A stretch of 64,000 nucleotides of DNA from Nostoc sphaeroides (GCF_003443655.1 NZ_CP031941.1:2165501-2229500); one strand, 5' to 3'; shown: positions 55,244-64,000, counted from the first letter of the stretch. The notes: generated from the letters alone by a model not told the origin. Numbers and translations are program-made.

Positions 55244-56917
55244 ATGAAAAATATATTACAAAGCTCCATCTCACAAGAACAGAATTCACATCAGAGTTAT
55301 AGTATTTCATCTTACAATAGACTGCTTTTGGTCGTGAAGGATTTGGCTTGTGTGCGGACTATTGAAGAAATTATTGAGATTGTGCGTTTGGCAGCTCGCG
55401 ATCTGACTAATGCTGATGGAGTAACTTTTGTACTGCGGGATGGTGAATGTTGCCACTATGTCGATGAAAACGCCATCGGGCCACTTTGGAAAGGTATGCG
55501 TTTTCCGCTCAAGTCTTGCGTCTCCGGTTGGGCGATGCTCAATAAACAAGCAGCCGTAATTGAAGACATTTACCAAGATGCTCGAATTCCGATTGACGCT
55601 TACAAAGTAACTTTTGTCAAGAGTTTAGTGATGGTTCCCATACGGATTTCTGATCCACTGGGTGCGATCGGAGCCTATTGGAGTACACCGCACCTAGCCA
55701 CGCCCCAAGAGATCGGAATGCTTGAGATTTTGACAGATACTACAGCAGTTGCGATCGCCAACGTTCAACTTTTCCAGAAATTGACGAACCAAAACGCCCT
55801 TAAAGACAAATTCATTGCGATGCTAGCTCACGAGTTGAGAAATCCCGTTGCTCCCATCTCAAATGGGGTTCAGCTTCTCAAGTTGAAGCTAGGCGAGACT
55901 GGCGCAGTCGGAGAAACAATTTTAAAGATGCAGCACCAAATTAAGCACCTCTCGAAATTGATTGATGAGTTACTTGACGTATCATCCATTACTTATGGGA
56001 AGATTTCATTAAACCTGGAGAAGGTTAATTTGGTAGAATTGGTTCGCCAGAGTCTCAATGACCATGCACAGGCAATAAAGAGATCGAACCTGAACGTAGT
56101 AGAAGACCTACCAAACAAGCCTTTGTGGGCTTATGTTGACCCGACGCGGTTCTTCCAAGTCTTTGGGAATCTTCTTGATAACGCCTTAAAGTTTTCCCAG
56201 CCAGATGGAACGATCTGGGTTGATCTCTCATGTATTCCAGGTGAAAATGGCTCAGAGAGTGTAGCGGTTTTATCTGTAAGAGATACAGGCATAGGGATAG
56301 ACCCGACAATTTTACCAGAACTATTTGAGCCGTTTACCCAAGCCGATCGCAGCTTAGATCGTTCCAGGGGTGGGCTAGGTTTGGGATTATCGGTAGTAAA
56401 AAGTCTTGTGGAACTTCATGGTGGTAATGTTGAAGCCTCAAGTAGAGGGATTAATTTGGGAGCAGAATTCAAAGTTACTCTTCCTGTATGCGAAGAGATT
56501 ACAGCTTGGCATAACGACCCGGAGATTATAGAAGAGGCTAAAAAATCGTTGAAGATTTTAGTCATCGAAGATAACGACGATTCAGCCGTAACATTAAAAG
56601 CAGTGCTTGAGCATTTTGGGCATGAAGTTTCCGTTGCTAACAATGGAATTTCAGGGGTAGAAACTGCAAGAGAGTTTGAACCTCATGTGATTATTTGTGA
56701 CATCGGACTTCCCGAAATGGATGGATTCGCCGTTGCACAAGAATTGAGTAAAGATTCTAAATTTACTCGCTCAATTCTGATTGCACTCACTGGCTACGGT
56801 GGCCAGGAGGATAAGGAACTGGCGCTGAAGTCTGGTTTTAAATGTCACTTGACCAAGCCTGTAGACTTTGACATACTTACGGCAGAAATTGATCGATACT
56901 TTCTGATGAGTGCGTAA
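55244..56917 (+). CDS. Hybrid histidine kinase: GAF-HisKA-HATPase-receiver
   Basis: 557 residues, soluble. A GAF sensor (about 35-175; contains RFPLKSCVSGWAMLNKQAA) is followed by the phosphoacceptor H196 in MLAHELRNPVAPI, an ATPase domain with NLLDNALKFS, DTGIGID and GGLGLGLSVVK boxes, and a receiver domain (about 430-550) with EDNDDSA and the phosphorylated Asp in IICDIGLPEMDG. It lacks a DNA-binding output, so it probably passes the phosphate to another protein. The GAF ligand is unknown. ATG 55244 lies 38 bases after GTTCGGAGTT, so ribosome site is weak. Confidence 0.88.
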   Translation: MKNILQSSISQEQNSHQSYSISSYNRLLLVVKDLACVRTIEEIIEIVRLAARDLTNADGVTFVLRDGECCHYVDENAIGPLWKGMRFPLKSCVSGWAMLNKQAAVIEDIYQDARIPIDAYKVTFVKSLVMVPIRISDPLGAIGAYWSTPHLATPQEIGMLEILTDTTAVAIANVQLFQKLTNQNALKDKFIAMLAHELRNPVAPISNGVQLLKLKLGETGAVGETILKMQHQIKHLSKLIDELLDVSSITYGKISLNLEKVNLVELVRQSLNDHAQAIKRSNLNVVEDLPNKPLWAYVDPTRFFQVFGNLLDNALKFSQPDGTIWVDLSCIPGENGSESVAVLSVRDTGIGIDPTILPELFEPFTQADRSLDRSRGGLGLGLSVVKSLVELHGGNVEASSRGINLGAEFKVTLPVCEEITAWHNDPEIIEEAKKSLKILVIEDNDDSAVTLKAVLEHFGHEVSVANNGISGVETAREFEPHVIICDIGLPEMDGFAVAQELSKDSKFTRSILIALTGYGGQEDKELALKSGFKCHLTKPVDFDILTAEIDRYFLMSA

Positions 56918-56966
56918 GCGTAGCCCGCACTTCGGCTGCGCTCAGTGACCGTCGTAGACATCGCTT

Positions 56967-57425
56967 TTATTCCATTAAATCACCTGTTGCAGGCTCACCC
57001 GGATAAAAGCGATCGCTCAACATTTCCTCAAAAGGATATAAACATTGGTTGGGAAAAGTTGAAAGTGGCAGATTTGTTTCTCCTGATGCTAAATCTCTAC
57101 CGTTGTCATAAGATTCTTGGAGTGCTTCTTCAAGGTAAGGTTTCAGACTAGGATTCTCGCTTAACAACTTGAGAATTTCCCGTCGTTGTACTCTAATTGT
57201 CGCTAACCAACTACGACTGCGTTGATTTGGTTGATATTCCCATTTGAGCAAATGTCCAATTAATATACTAAGACGATTTCTCAATTCTTGGCGTTCCTTT
57301 CTTCCCAAAGATTCAATTTCCTCAATTAAATTGGGCAAGTCAAGCTGGTTCCATTGGTGATGACGCAGAAGGTTAGCTTGTTCTTGAGTCCAAGTGTAAA
57401 AGTCATTTTCGTAGAGGTTTGGCAT
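56967..57425 (-). CDS. DUF29 family protein
   Basis: 152 residues, matching cyanobacterial DUF29 proteins: YENDFYTWTQEQANLLR near the start, LDLPNLIEEIESLGR, and ILIGHLLKWEYQPN with a run ending NGRDLA. All-helical, soluble, no known activity; often multicopy in Nostoc. It overlaps no neighbour and follows the hybrid kinase gene convergently. Confidence 0.8.
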   Translation of the reverse strand: MPNLYENDFYTWTQEQANLLRHHQWNQLDLPNLIEEIESLGRKERQELRNRLSILIGHLLKWEYQPNQRSRSWLATIRVQRREILKLLSENPSLKPYLEEALQESYDNGRDLASGETNLPLSTFPNQCLYPFEEMLSDRFYPGEPATGDLME

Positions 57426-57528
57426 CAGGTTTCACTCTGTTTGTCTGCTTTGTGGTGTTTGCATAGTGGGTTCAAAACCTGGTGAACTTTCCCTAATTAT
57501 AGTAAAGGATCATAGATATGCATTGGTG

Positions 57529-57717
57529 TCAAACTTTTCTGGTTTCTCTTCCCAGACTTTGGGGGGAAATGGCGATTGTGGGTTCTTTAGCAGCTTGTGC
57601 TACAAGCTTGGCTATGCTGTCACCAGTTGGGGAAGATGTCCTACTTGGCTCAATGCCAAGTAGGGTCTGATCGCGGTTGTTGTCTAAACCGTGACTGAAG
57701 AATATATGCTTGTTCAT
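57529..57717 (-). CDS. Small protein coupled to the disrupted membrane-protein gene
   Basis: 62 residues. ATG 57717 overlaps the stop of the upstream membrane-protein gene in the arrangement TGATG, so it was probably translated by coupling. The peptide begins MNKHIFFSHGLDNN, continues TSSPTGDSIAKLVAQAAKEP and ends LGRETRKV; no membrane segment. No family recognised. Because the gene before it is broken by two elements, its expression may now be lost. Confidence 0.5.
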   Translation of the reverse strand: MNKHIFFSHGLDNNRDQTLLGIEPSRTSSPTGDSIAKLVAQAAKEPTIAISPQSLGRETRKV

Positions 57718-57961
57718 CACAACCTCAAAATAGAAATTGTAAGAATAGTGCCAGCGATGGCGATTGATATATGAAGGGTCACCCAAAGATAATTGGGATG
57801 AAATTTTGTCATTAACGGGTGAAGTTTTTCATGAAATTCTTTTGCTTGAATTCTGCGGTCTTCAATCTGTGCATCAGGATGTAGTTCATTGAGCCTATTA
57901 CGATAGAGCTTTAAAATAGAAAGACTATAGTGAATACGCTCTCGATATTTCCGAGAGCCTA

Positions 57962-58061
57962 TAGGACTCCGATTTGATTTCTGAAAACATACTGAGACTG
58001 AAAAGCCCGTTTTATCAGGGTTTTATCTGAAATCTTGTTCAAAAATCAGATATGAGTCCTA
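57962..58061. mobile_element. MITE-like element, family 4, 100 bp (TA target)
   Basis: Terminal repeats TAGGACTCCGATTTGATT and, inverted, TAGGACTCATATCTGATT, flanked by TA on both sides. TA duplication is the mark of IS630/mariner-type transposition. Partial relatives occur at about 7462, 7698 and 7820-7842, and 58778-58802. Confidence 0.7.
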
Positions 58062-58192
58062 TATAGCTCCATAGATGCCTAAGAAAATCAGAAGTAGAGA
58101 TAACGGTAAATTATTTCTGTCAAGTCCTTTTTGAGTAAAAATTCCTACTATAGCAGAGGCAATAAGAAGAATTATATTGCTAAGGGCTGACC

Positions 58193-58294
58193 CAATACAG
58201 TTCAGTTAAGGATTTGTGGTACTGATTTTAAACCTGTAGAGACGCGAAATTTCGCGTCTCTACCAAGATTTTTGGGCTTAACTGAACGGTATTG
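58193..58294. mobile_element. MITE-like element, family 1 copy b (10-bp target duplication)
   Basis: 102 bp with ends CAATACAGTTCAGTTAA and TTAACTGAACGGTATTG, flanked by the direct repeat AGGGCTGACC (58183-58192 and 58295-58304). The core is the GTAG-AGACGCGAAATTTCGCGTCT-CTAC palindrome also found in family 2 elements. Confidence 0.85.
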
Positions 58295-58380
58295 AGGGCT
58301 GACCTCTGATCCTCTGCTTGTTTAACCTCAGCCCATCTTTGCTCACTAAGTTTTAGCAAGACATCTGTAGAGTCTGCCAT

Positions 58381-58897
58381 TTTGTTTTGTCCTTTGAATA
58401 ACAGCTATAGTCTTTTTCTCTTTAGACTTTACTTGCTTCTAAAGTCCAATCAAAGTTTTACACAACTTATTTCCTCTAGCCCCCACTGCGGGTAATTCAG
58501 TAAATTTCGGGGCATCGTAACCTAGAGTGAAAGTGACTGACGAGTAGGTGTTGGGAACGGCGGCAGCGTTGGCGATGCTGTAGCTTGTGAGCGGAGATGT
58601 CGCAAAATATAACATTTACAACCAGAGGCTAGAAACAAGGATTTTCTCTCGTGTTTTGGCTGAAGTTTATACGCATTACATCTGAGTATATGTAGGGTGT
58701 GTTACGGCTGACCTAACGCACCAGAATCTTCGGATGGTGCGTTAGCCTACGGCGTAACACACCCTACTGAAATATTTTCAGAAATCAAATATGATTCCTA
58801 TAGTAGCATTCCATCAGCTACAAAGCCTTTTTAATTACGAGTTATGAACTTCTACTGAGCTTGTCCTGAGCGTAGCCGAAGTATTACGAATTACGAA
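58381..58897. other. Intergenic region with a REPIN-like repeat
   Basis: About 500 bases upstream of the disrupted membrane-protein gene and downstream of adhC. Besides the 58692-58767 palindrome it holds a family 4-like end (58778-58802) and an ACTGAGC...AGCCGAAGT repeat (58855-58881). No gene seen. Confidence 0.5.
58692..58767. repeat. REPIN-like double palindrome (GTAG...CTAC)
   Basis: GTAG, then GGTGTGTTAC/…TAACGCACC, a central ATCTTCGGAT, then GGTGCGTTA…/GTAACACACC and CTAC. Close relative of 7594-7670; both are followed by TTTTCAGAAAT, a family 4-type end. Confidence 0.65.
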
Positions 58898-60007
58898 TTA
58901 GAAAGTCACCACACTCCTAATTGATTCACCTTTGTGCATCAACTCAAAAGCATCATTAATTTGCTCAATCGGCATTACATGAGTAATCAAATCATCAATA
59001 TTTATCTTACCTTGCATATACCAATCAACAATTTTCGGCACATCTGTACGTCCTCTAGCGCCACCGAATGCTGAACCTTTCCAAACGCGCCCAGTTACTA
59101 ATTGAAAAGGACGAGTGCTGATTTCCTGTCCAGCACCAGCAACCCCAATAATCACACTGACACCCCAACCTTTATGGCAGCATTCTAATGCTTGACGCAT
59201 AATTTTGACATTACCGATACATTCAAAACTGTAATCAGCACCGCCTTTTGTTAAATCAACCAGATAGGGAACTACATCACCCTCTACTTCTTGGGGATTA
59301 ACAAAGTGCGTCATGCCAAACTTTTCTGCTAAAGCGCGTTTGTTGGGATTAATATCTACCCCGACAATCATATTTGCCCCTACCATCCGCGCTGCTTGGA
59401 TAACATTTAAACCAATACCACCCAAGCCGAAAACTACAACATTTGCTCCCGGTTCCACCTTGGCAGTATTGATGACTGCACCAACACCAGTAGTCACACC
59501 ACAGCCAATGTAACAAACCTTATCAAATGGGGCATCTTCCCGAATTTTTGCCAGGGCGATTTCTGGCAGCACCGTATAGTTGGCAAAAGTGGATGTACCC
59601 ATGTAATGATGAATCATTTCTCCATCAATGCTAAAGCGACTAGTGCCATCGGGCATGACACCGCGTCCTTGAGTTAAGCGAATGGCTTGACAAAGATTCG
59701 TTTTGAAGCTTAAACAATATTCGCACTGGCGGCATTCGGGAGTGTATAGGGGAATTACATGATCCCCTGGTTTGAGACTGGTGACACCAGCGCCTACTTC
59801 CACTACCACACCAGCGCCTTCATGTCCCAAAATTGCCGGAAATAAACCTTCAGGATCGTCACCAGATAGGGTAAAGGCGTCGGTATGGCAAACCCCGCTT
59901 GCTTTCACCTCAACTAACACTTCGCCTGCTTGTGGCCCCGATAGTTGAACGGTTTCAATTGTCAACGGCTTACCTGCGCTGTAAGCTACTGCTGCTTTAA
60001 CTTGCAA
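58898..60007 (-). CDS. adhC: S-(hydroxymethyl)glutathione dehydrogenase / class III alcohol dehydrogenase
   Basis: 369 residues, the standard length of class III ADH (also called FrmA), which oxidises the formaldehyde-glutathione adduct with NAD+. Catalytic zinc ligands are in [26 protein letters not shown] and [10 protein letters not shown]; structural zinc cysteines in [18 protein letters not shown] binding in [15 protein letters not shown]. The ending [10 protein letters not shown] is typical. No formylglutathione hydrolase gene is adjacent. The promoter lies beyond 60007 next to a heptamer array. Confidence 0.93.
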   Translation of the reverse strand: MQVKAAVAYSAGKPLTIETVQLSGPQAGEVLVEVKASGVCHTDAFTLSGDDPEGLFPAILGHEGAGVVVEVGAGVTSLKPGDHVIPLYTPECRQCEYCLSFKTNLCQAIRLTQGRGVMPDGTSRFSIDGEMIHHYMGTSTFANYTVLPEIALAKIREDAPFDKVCYIGCGVTTGVGAVINTAKVEPGANVVVFGLGGIGLNVIQAARMVGANMIVGVDINPNKRALAEKFGMTHFVNPQEVEGDVVPYLVDLTKGGADYSFECIGNVKIMRQALECCHKGWGVSVIIGVAGAGQEISTRPFQLVTGRVWKGSAFGGARGRTDVPKIVDWYMQGKINIDDLITHVMPIEQINDAFELMHKGESIRSVVTF

Positions 60008-60089
60008 CGTCAGCCCTCCTATATAGTTTTGTCATTTGTCATTGGTTAAGCTGATATGCGTCTAAATTATATAAACATTCTTTATAATC

Positions 60090-60304
60090 GTTGACGGTTG
60101 ACGGTTGACGGTTGACGGTTGACGGTTGACGGTTGACGGTTGACGGTTGACGGTTGACGGTTGAGGGTTTACGGTTGACTGTTGACGGTTGACGGTTGAC
60201 GGTTGACGGTTGACTGTTGACGGTTATCAGTCATCAGTCATCAGTCATCAGTTATCAGTCATCAGTCATCAGTCATCAGTTATCAGTCATCAGTCATCAG
60301 TCAT
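60090..60304. repeat. Heptamer arrays: TTGACGG and CATCAGT
   Basis: TTGACGG/GTTGACG runs from about 60090 to 60225 with a few variants (TTGAGGG, TTTACGG, TTGACTG), then ATCAGTC/ATCAGTT units run to about 60304. It lies between divergent adhC and avtA and so inside their shared control region. Confidence 0.9.
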
Positions 60305-60438
60305 TTGTTAAGATATCATTCTCTAGCTAGATTGGTTAAAGGCGGCAACAGCTGTTTTGACAACGATGTAAACTGGATGTCAGCAGCAACCCCCAAATAA
60401 TTTGTCCACCCCTCGATTAATACATTTTGTCACAGCTT

Positions 60439-61722
60439 ATGAACCCTGCCCTAACTCAAATTGGCGCTCAAATGTCCAACCTGACTGGCGTCAGAGCAAT
60501 CATGAAGGATATTATCGAAACATTACGAGCGGGTGCAGGGCAGCAGTTTATTAATTTGAGTGCTGGTAATCCGTTGATTTTGCCAGAGGTAGAACAATTA
60601 TGGCGGGATTGTACTGCACAGCTTTTGGCTAGCTCAGAATATGGTGAAGTAGTTTGTCGCTACGGTTCAAGTCAAGGCTATGCACCATTAGTTGAAGCGA
60701 TCGCTAACGACTTTAACAAACGCTACGGGTTAAACTTAAGCGATCGCAATATCCTCATCACCCCCGGTAGTCAAACCCTCTACTTCTACGCGGTAAATAG
60801 CTTCGGTGGCTACACCCCTAGCGGCGAGTTAAAACAAATCGTTTTGCCCCTCAGCCCTGACTACACCGGTTACGGCGGCATCTGCTTAGTTCCAAAAGCC
60901 TTAATTGCTTACAAACCGACTCTCGATATTGATGAAGCCGCCCACCGATTTAAATATCGCCCCGACTTCAGCCAACTGTCGATTACAGAAAATACGGGTT
61001 GTATCCTCTTCTCTCGCCCCTGTAATCCCACTGGTAATGTCCTGACTGAGGATGAGGTGAAAAAGATTACTGCCCTGGCTGCGCCTTACAATCTACCCGT
61101 GTTAATTGACTCAGCTTATGCGCCTCCCTTCCCGGCATTGAATTTTACTGAAATGACACCAGTGTTTGGTGATAATATCTTACACTGTATGAGTTTATCG
61201 AAAGCTGGATTACCAGGAGAAAGGGTTGGTATTGCCATTGGGGATGAAAAGTGGATTGAAGTGCTGGAGTGTTTTCAAGCAAATATTGGTCTTCATTCTT
61301 CACGTTACGGCCAAGCGATCGCAGCTTATGCAATCAACTCTGGCGCTTTAGTGGAAATTTCTCACACTGTCATCCGTCCTTTTTACCAAAATAAGTTTAC
61401 CGTTTTAGAAACCAGCTTAGAACAAGCGATGCCCAAGAATTTACCTTGGTTTCTTCATCGCGGTGAAGGAGCAATTTTTGCTTGGTTGTGGTTACAAGAT
61501 TTACCCATCAGTGATTGGGAATTTTATCAGCAACTTAAGCAAGTAGGTGTGATTATTGTCCCAGGAAGTAGCTTCTTTCCCGGTTTAGAGGAAGAGTGGG
61601 CGCACAAACACCAATGCTTCCGCATCAGCCTCACAGGCAGCGATGAAGAGATAGCCACTGCTATGCAACGTTTAGCAAAAGTGGCTGAAGAAGCTTATAA
61701 AGGTGCGGCGGTGACTGCCTGA
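60439..61722 (+). CDS. avtA: Valine-pyruvate aminotransferase (AvtA-type)
   Basis: 427 residues from ATG 60439; an in-frame TTG at 60427 is less likely. Fold-type I PLP aminotransferase: early YGSSQGYAPLVEAIA, LITPGSQTLYFYAVN, FSRPCNPTGNVL (Asn/Pro binding loop), LIDSAYAPPFP (Asp pairing with PLP nitrogen) and the Schiff-base lysine in SLSKAGLPGERVG. FRISLTGSDEEI near the C-terminus holds the carboxylate-binding Arg. It converts pyruvate and valine to alanine and 2-oxoisovalerate. It is divergent from adhC. Confidence 0.88.
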   Translation: MNPALTQIGAQMSNLTGVRAIMKDIIETLRAGAGQQFINLSAGNPLILPEVEQLWRDCTAQLLASSEYGEVVCRYGSSQGYAPLVEAIANDFNKRYGLNLSDRNILITPGSQTLYFYAVNSFGGYTPSGELKQIVLPLSPDYTGYGGICLVPKALIAYKPTLDIDEAAHRFKYRPDFSQLSITENTGCILFSRPCNPTGNVLTEDEVKKITALAAPYNLPVLIDSAYAPPFPALNFTEMTPVFGDNILHCMSLSKAGLPGERVGIAIGDEKWIEVLECFQANIGLHSSRYGQAIAAYAINSGALVEISHTVIRPFYQNKFTVLETSLEQAMPKNLPWFLHRGEGAIFAWLWLQDLPISDWEFYQQLKQVGVIIVPGSSFFPGLEEEWAHKHQCFRISLTGSDEEIATAMQRLAKVAEEAYKGAAVTA

Positions 61723-61732
61723 TGAGGGAAAG

Positions 61733-61785
61733 TAAGGAGTTAGGAGTTAGGAGTTAGGAGTTAGGAGTTAGGAGTTAGGAGTTAT
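61733..61785. repeat. Heptamer array (TTAGGAG)
   Basis: TTAGGAG repeats about seven times just after avtA, then ends in TTATAAGAATT. A second heptamer array follows at 61801-61834. Confidence 0.88.
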
Positions 61786-61815
61786 AAGAATTTTTTACCC
61801 AATGACAAATGACAA

Positions 61816-62448
61816 ATGACAAATGACAAATTAGATGATTGGCTAGAAATTGGTAAGATTGTTTCCCCTCAAGGGTTGTCTGGGGAATTACGGGTTTATC
61901 CTGTATCAGACTTTCCCGAAAGATTTGAGGTGCCGGGAAAACGTTGGTTGCTGCGTTCAGGTGAAACAGAACCACAACCAATCGAATTATTGACAGGACG
62001 TTATATCAGTAATAAAAACTTGTATGTGATCAAATTAGCTGGTGTGGAAAATTGCAATCAGGCGGAGGCGTTGCGCGGTTGTACGTTAATGGTGCCAGCT
62101 AGCGATCGCCCCCAATTAGGCGAAGATGAATATCATGTCCTCGATTTGATTGGCTTGGAAGTCTTCATGCAAGCATCTGGCGAACTCGTGGGTACAGTGG
62201 TAGACATCATCCCGGCTGGCAATGATTTGTTAGAAGTAAAATTACACCCATCTTTTGCCACTGACAAAGGACAAATGACAAATACTTCGGCTGCGCTCAG
62301 TACAAGTGACAAAGGACAAATTACAAATGACAAAAAACAAAAGACTGTTTTGATTCCATTTGTGGAAGCGATCGCACCAGTCGTAGACTTGAAATCTAAT
62401 CGTATTGAAATTACCCCACCAGCTGGGTTATTGGAAATTAATAATTAG
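61816..62448 (+). CDS. rimM: Ribosome maturation factor RimM with repeat-derived insert
   Basis: 210 residues; usual RimM is about 170-180. It binds S19 and helps 30S maturation. The N-terminal domain reads [28 protein letters not shown] (family feature, residues 10-37) and the PRC-barrel domain [14 protein letters not shown] onward, ending [25 protein letters not shown]. Residues about 149-176 ([16 protein letters not shown] and onward) have no counterpart in the family and are encoded by copies of the dispersed CAAATGACAAA and ACTTCGGCTGCGCTCAGT repeats. The start codon ATG 61816 is itself inside an ATGACAA heptamer array. Confidence 0.9.
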   Translation: MTNDKLDDWLEIGKIVSPQGLSGELRVYPVSDFPERFEVPGKRWLLRSGETEPQPIELLTGRYISNKNLYVIKLAGVENCNQAEALRGCTLMVPASDRPQLGEDEYHVLDLIGLEVFMQASGELVGTVVDIIPAGNDLLEVKLHPSFATDKGQMTNTSAALSTSDKGQITNDKKQKTVLIPFVEAIAPVVDLKSNRIEITPPAGLLEINN

Positions 62449-62568
62449 CTCGTTAATTGATCTGCCTCTAGCTATTTTTGCTGTATTGGATACTTCAAGA
62501 GAAAGCAAAACTTGAAGCATGAGAAAATTAAAGTACATACTATATTTATTAATCTAGGAAATGTGGCA

Positions 62569-62823
62569 ATGACAGAAAAACCAACAGCAACTATTCACAG
62601 GCAACTGCTGGAAATCTTGTCCCAATTACCCAAGTCTAGTCAAGAAGAAGTATTAGATTTTGCTACCTCTCTCCAGAAAAAAAAATTAACTCAGCAGTGG
62701 GATGCTATTTCTGATGTCGAGGCTGCTGCATTGAAAACTGAGTTTGCTGATGAAGATTTAGCTTTTGCAGAATCCGTTTTAACTGATTATCTCTCCCAGC
62801 TTCAGCAAGAGGACGCAGTTTGA
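62569..62823 (+). CDS. Antitoxin of a MazF-type module (DUF2281-like)
   Basis: 84 residues from ATG 62569 (an in-frame ATG at 62512 gives a longer form). ATIHRQLLEILSQLPKSSQEEV and LDFATSLQKKK resemble DUF2281-type antitoxins with an N-terminal helix pair and an acidic C-terminus. Stop TGA overlaps the toxin start as TGATG, so the pair is translationally coupled. The antitoxin frame is complete although the toxin is disrupted. Confidence 0.65.
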   Translation: MTEKPTATIHRQLLEILSQLPKSSQEEVLDFATSLQKKKLTQQWDAISDVEAAALKTEFADEDLAFAESVLTDYLSQLQQEDAV

Positions 62824-63363
62824 TGCGAGGAGATGTTTATTTAGCTGATTTGAATCCGAGTCGAGGTTCAGAGCAAGGGGAGCATCCCACTTTTTCAAAA
62901 TCTAACAATCTTCCGTCATTGCGAACGCGAGTGCGTCTCGTAGAGAGGAGGAACGACGAAGCAATCGCAATGGCTGGGATTGCTTCGTTCCTCGCAATGA
63001 CTTGTTTTATTTTATTATTCGATGAAATAATAAAAACTGGGATGCACCCCAGAGCAAGCAGGTATCCGACCAGTTATTATTGTTCAGAGAGATCGACTAG
63101 CTCAGTTTACAACAACATCTGTAGTAGTTCCTTTAACCACTAATCTGCGACGCGCTATTATACCAGGTACAATTGTCATACCTTCAGGTGAAAGCGGTTT
63201 AACGCAAGACTCAGTTGTGCTTTCTTATCAAATAGTTGTTATCGATAAGCAGCGATTAATCCGAAAATTAGGAAGTCTTTCTGCTAATTATTTATTAATG
63301 CTAAAAGTAGCATTAGATTACACTTTACAACTAGATAATTATGACGAAGAAAATGCCGATTGA
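62823..63363 (+). pseudogene. MazF/PemK-type toxin disrupted by a 174-bp MITE-like element
   Basis: The frame starts MRGDVYLADLNPSRGSEQ, the usual MazF beginning, then runs into an element. After it the same frame continues AGIRPVIIVQRDRLAQF (RPVIIVQ is the MazF core), then TTSVVVPLTT, RRAIIPGTIVIPSGESGL and DSVVLSYQIVVIDKQRL, ending at TGA 63361-63363. Removing the element plus one 7-base duplication leaves 360 bases, 119 residues: exactly the size of a MazF mRNA interferase. The present product is cut off and should be inactive. Confidence 0.82.
62877..63050. mobile_element. MITE-like element, family 6, 174 bp
   Basis: Terminal repeats GGGGAGCATCCCACTTTTT and, inverted, GGGGTGCATCCCAGTTTTT, flanked by AGAGCAA (62870-62876 and 63051-63057; the following G extends the match to eight). 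The interior holds GCGAACGCGAGTGCGTCTCG and a GAAGCAATCGCAATGGCTGG block, repeats seen elsewhere in Nostoc-type genomes. Confidence 0.82.
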
Positions 63364-63550
63364 TAGGATTAATCAATAGCATAGGTGTAATCCATCCTAG
63401 ATATCGCTCTCCATCCTGTACCCAAAACCAAAGAATTTAATCACGAAGGCTGGAAAAATTTATTGTGGGGAGGTGGCAAGAATTTTGAAAACAGGTATAA
63501 TTGCTGACTGAACGAGTCCGCCAACATCCTTTTGTAATGGAGTGTCGAAA
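63364..63550. other. Upstream region of xfp
   Basis: 187 bases between the disrupted toxin gene and xfp. TATAAT at 63496-63501 is a plausible -10 box about 50 bases before the start; the -35 region is not clear. GGAGTGTCGAAA precedes the ATG. Confidence 0.35.
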
Positions 63551-64000
63551 ATGACATTAGCAACGACTCCACAAACAAAGCCTTTAACAGATGAAGAATT
63601 ACAGAAGATAAACGCCTACTGGCGTGCAGCTAACTATCTTTCCGTTGGGCAAATATATCTACTCGACAATCCGCTACTAAGAGAACCCCTAAAGCTGGAA
63701 CACGTCAAACCCAGACTCTTAGGGCACTGGGGAACAACGCCAGGGCTGAACTTTATCTATGTTCACCTGAATCGGCTCATTAAAAAATATGACCTAAACA
63801 CAATCTACATTGCTGGCCCCGGTCATGGAGGCCCTGGACTAGTAGCCAACACTTACTTAGAAGGCACTTACACCGAGTATTACCACAACATCTCTCAGGA
63901 TGCTGAGGGAATGAAGAAACTCTTTAAACAGTTCTCTTTTCCCGGTGGTATTCCCAGTCACGTTGCACCAGAAACTCCTGGTTCGATCCACGAAGGCGGG
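63551..64000 (+). CDS. xfp: Phosphoketolase (Xfp), N-terminal part
   Basis: 150 residues are visible of about 800. Phosphoketolases are ThDP enzymes that split xylulose-5-phosphate or fructose-6-phosphate with phosphate to acetyl-phosphate. The start [16 protein letters not shown] is followed by [37 protein letters not shown] and the ThDP-region [19 protein letters not shown], then [17 protein letters not shown]. The call is firm. A possible -10 box TATAAT lies at 63496-63501. Confidence 0.93.
   Translation, partial: MTLATTPQTKPLTDEELQKINAYWRAANYLSVGQIYLLDNPLLREPLKLEHVKPRLLGHWGTTPGLNFIYVHLNRLIKKYDLNTIYIAGPGHGGPGLVANTYLEGTYTEYYHNISQDAEGMKKLFKQFSFPGGIPSHVAPETPGSIHEGG

Larger units (their letters stand above)
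57717..58380 (-). pseudogene. Small membrane protein disrupted by two MITE-like elements
   Basis: From ATG 58380 the frame reads MADSTDVLLKLSEQRWAEVK and on to RSAL, where a family 1 element intervenes. It resumes SNIILLIASAIVGIFTQKGL and LPLSLLLIFLGIYGAI, meets a family 4 element, then resumes GSRKYRERIHYSLSILKLYR and ends VTLHISIAIAGTILTISILRL at TGA 57719-57717. Removing both elements plus one duplication each (10 and 2 bases) leaves exactly 450 bases, 149 residues. Three hydrophobic helices are visible. Family not recognised. Confidence 0.75.

Noticed and set aside
60090-60304. Possible CRISPR array
   Set aside because: Units are 7-base direct tandems without spacers, so these are heptamer repeats and not CRISPR.

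Overview
The window looks like the chromosome of a filamentous, Nostoc-type cyanobacterium. HIP1 octamers (GCGATCGC) are dense throughout. Heptamer tandem arrays of the kind described in heterocystous cyanobacteria recur beside genes. Recognisable products fit as well: cyanobacterial-type TyrA, a probable MgdA, an EbsA-like protein, RTX and TpsA-type exoproteins, and a TPR-CHAT protein. No rRNA, tRNA or CRISPR array was seen.

Layout. 1-13.8 kb is rich in sugar genes: galT (cut by the window edge) overlapping a GH2 glycosidase, a PhyH-type dioxygenase, an orphan PD-(D/E)XK-like protein, a GH43 enzyme, a glycosyltransferase/UDP-galactopyranose mutase fusion and a GH1/RmlD fusion. 13.9-19.2 kb has a ClC channel, an SDR, and the two broken ends of a sugar ABC importer separated by an FAD monooxygenase gene. 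20-25.4 kb is one giant TamB-like gene with a single-base frameshift. 26.7-30.6 kb is an RTX/TpsA exoprotein pair. 31-41.3 kb is mostly housekeeping (tyrA, pentapeptide protein, DUF1517, APC transporter, PMT-like glycosyltransferase, HIT, recR). 41.7-46.5 kb is a TPR-CHAT protein with a small paralog of its N-terminus. 46.9-51.6 kb holds dnaX, a probable mgdA and an ebsA-like gene. 51.6-63.4 kb mixes toxin-antitoxin modules with a GTPase, a hybrid kinase, adhC, avtA and rimM. The window ends inside xfp.

The most striking result is mobile and repetitive. At least seven families of 90-210 bp non-autonomous inverted-repeat elements are present, most flanked by target duplications that can be read by eye. 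Several sit inside genes. Removing each element plus one duplication restores an uninterrupted frame for a MazF-type toxin, a PIN-type toxin, a membrane protein hit twice, and a 34-codon small ORF. In both toxin cases the antitoxin gene is intact. The element interiors are often palindromic modules beginning GTAG and ending CTAC (REPIN-like), and similar modules occur inside unrelated terminal-repeat shells. No transposase gene lies in the window.

All functional calls rest on motifs read by eye; no database search was run.
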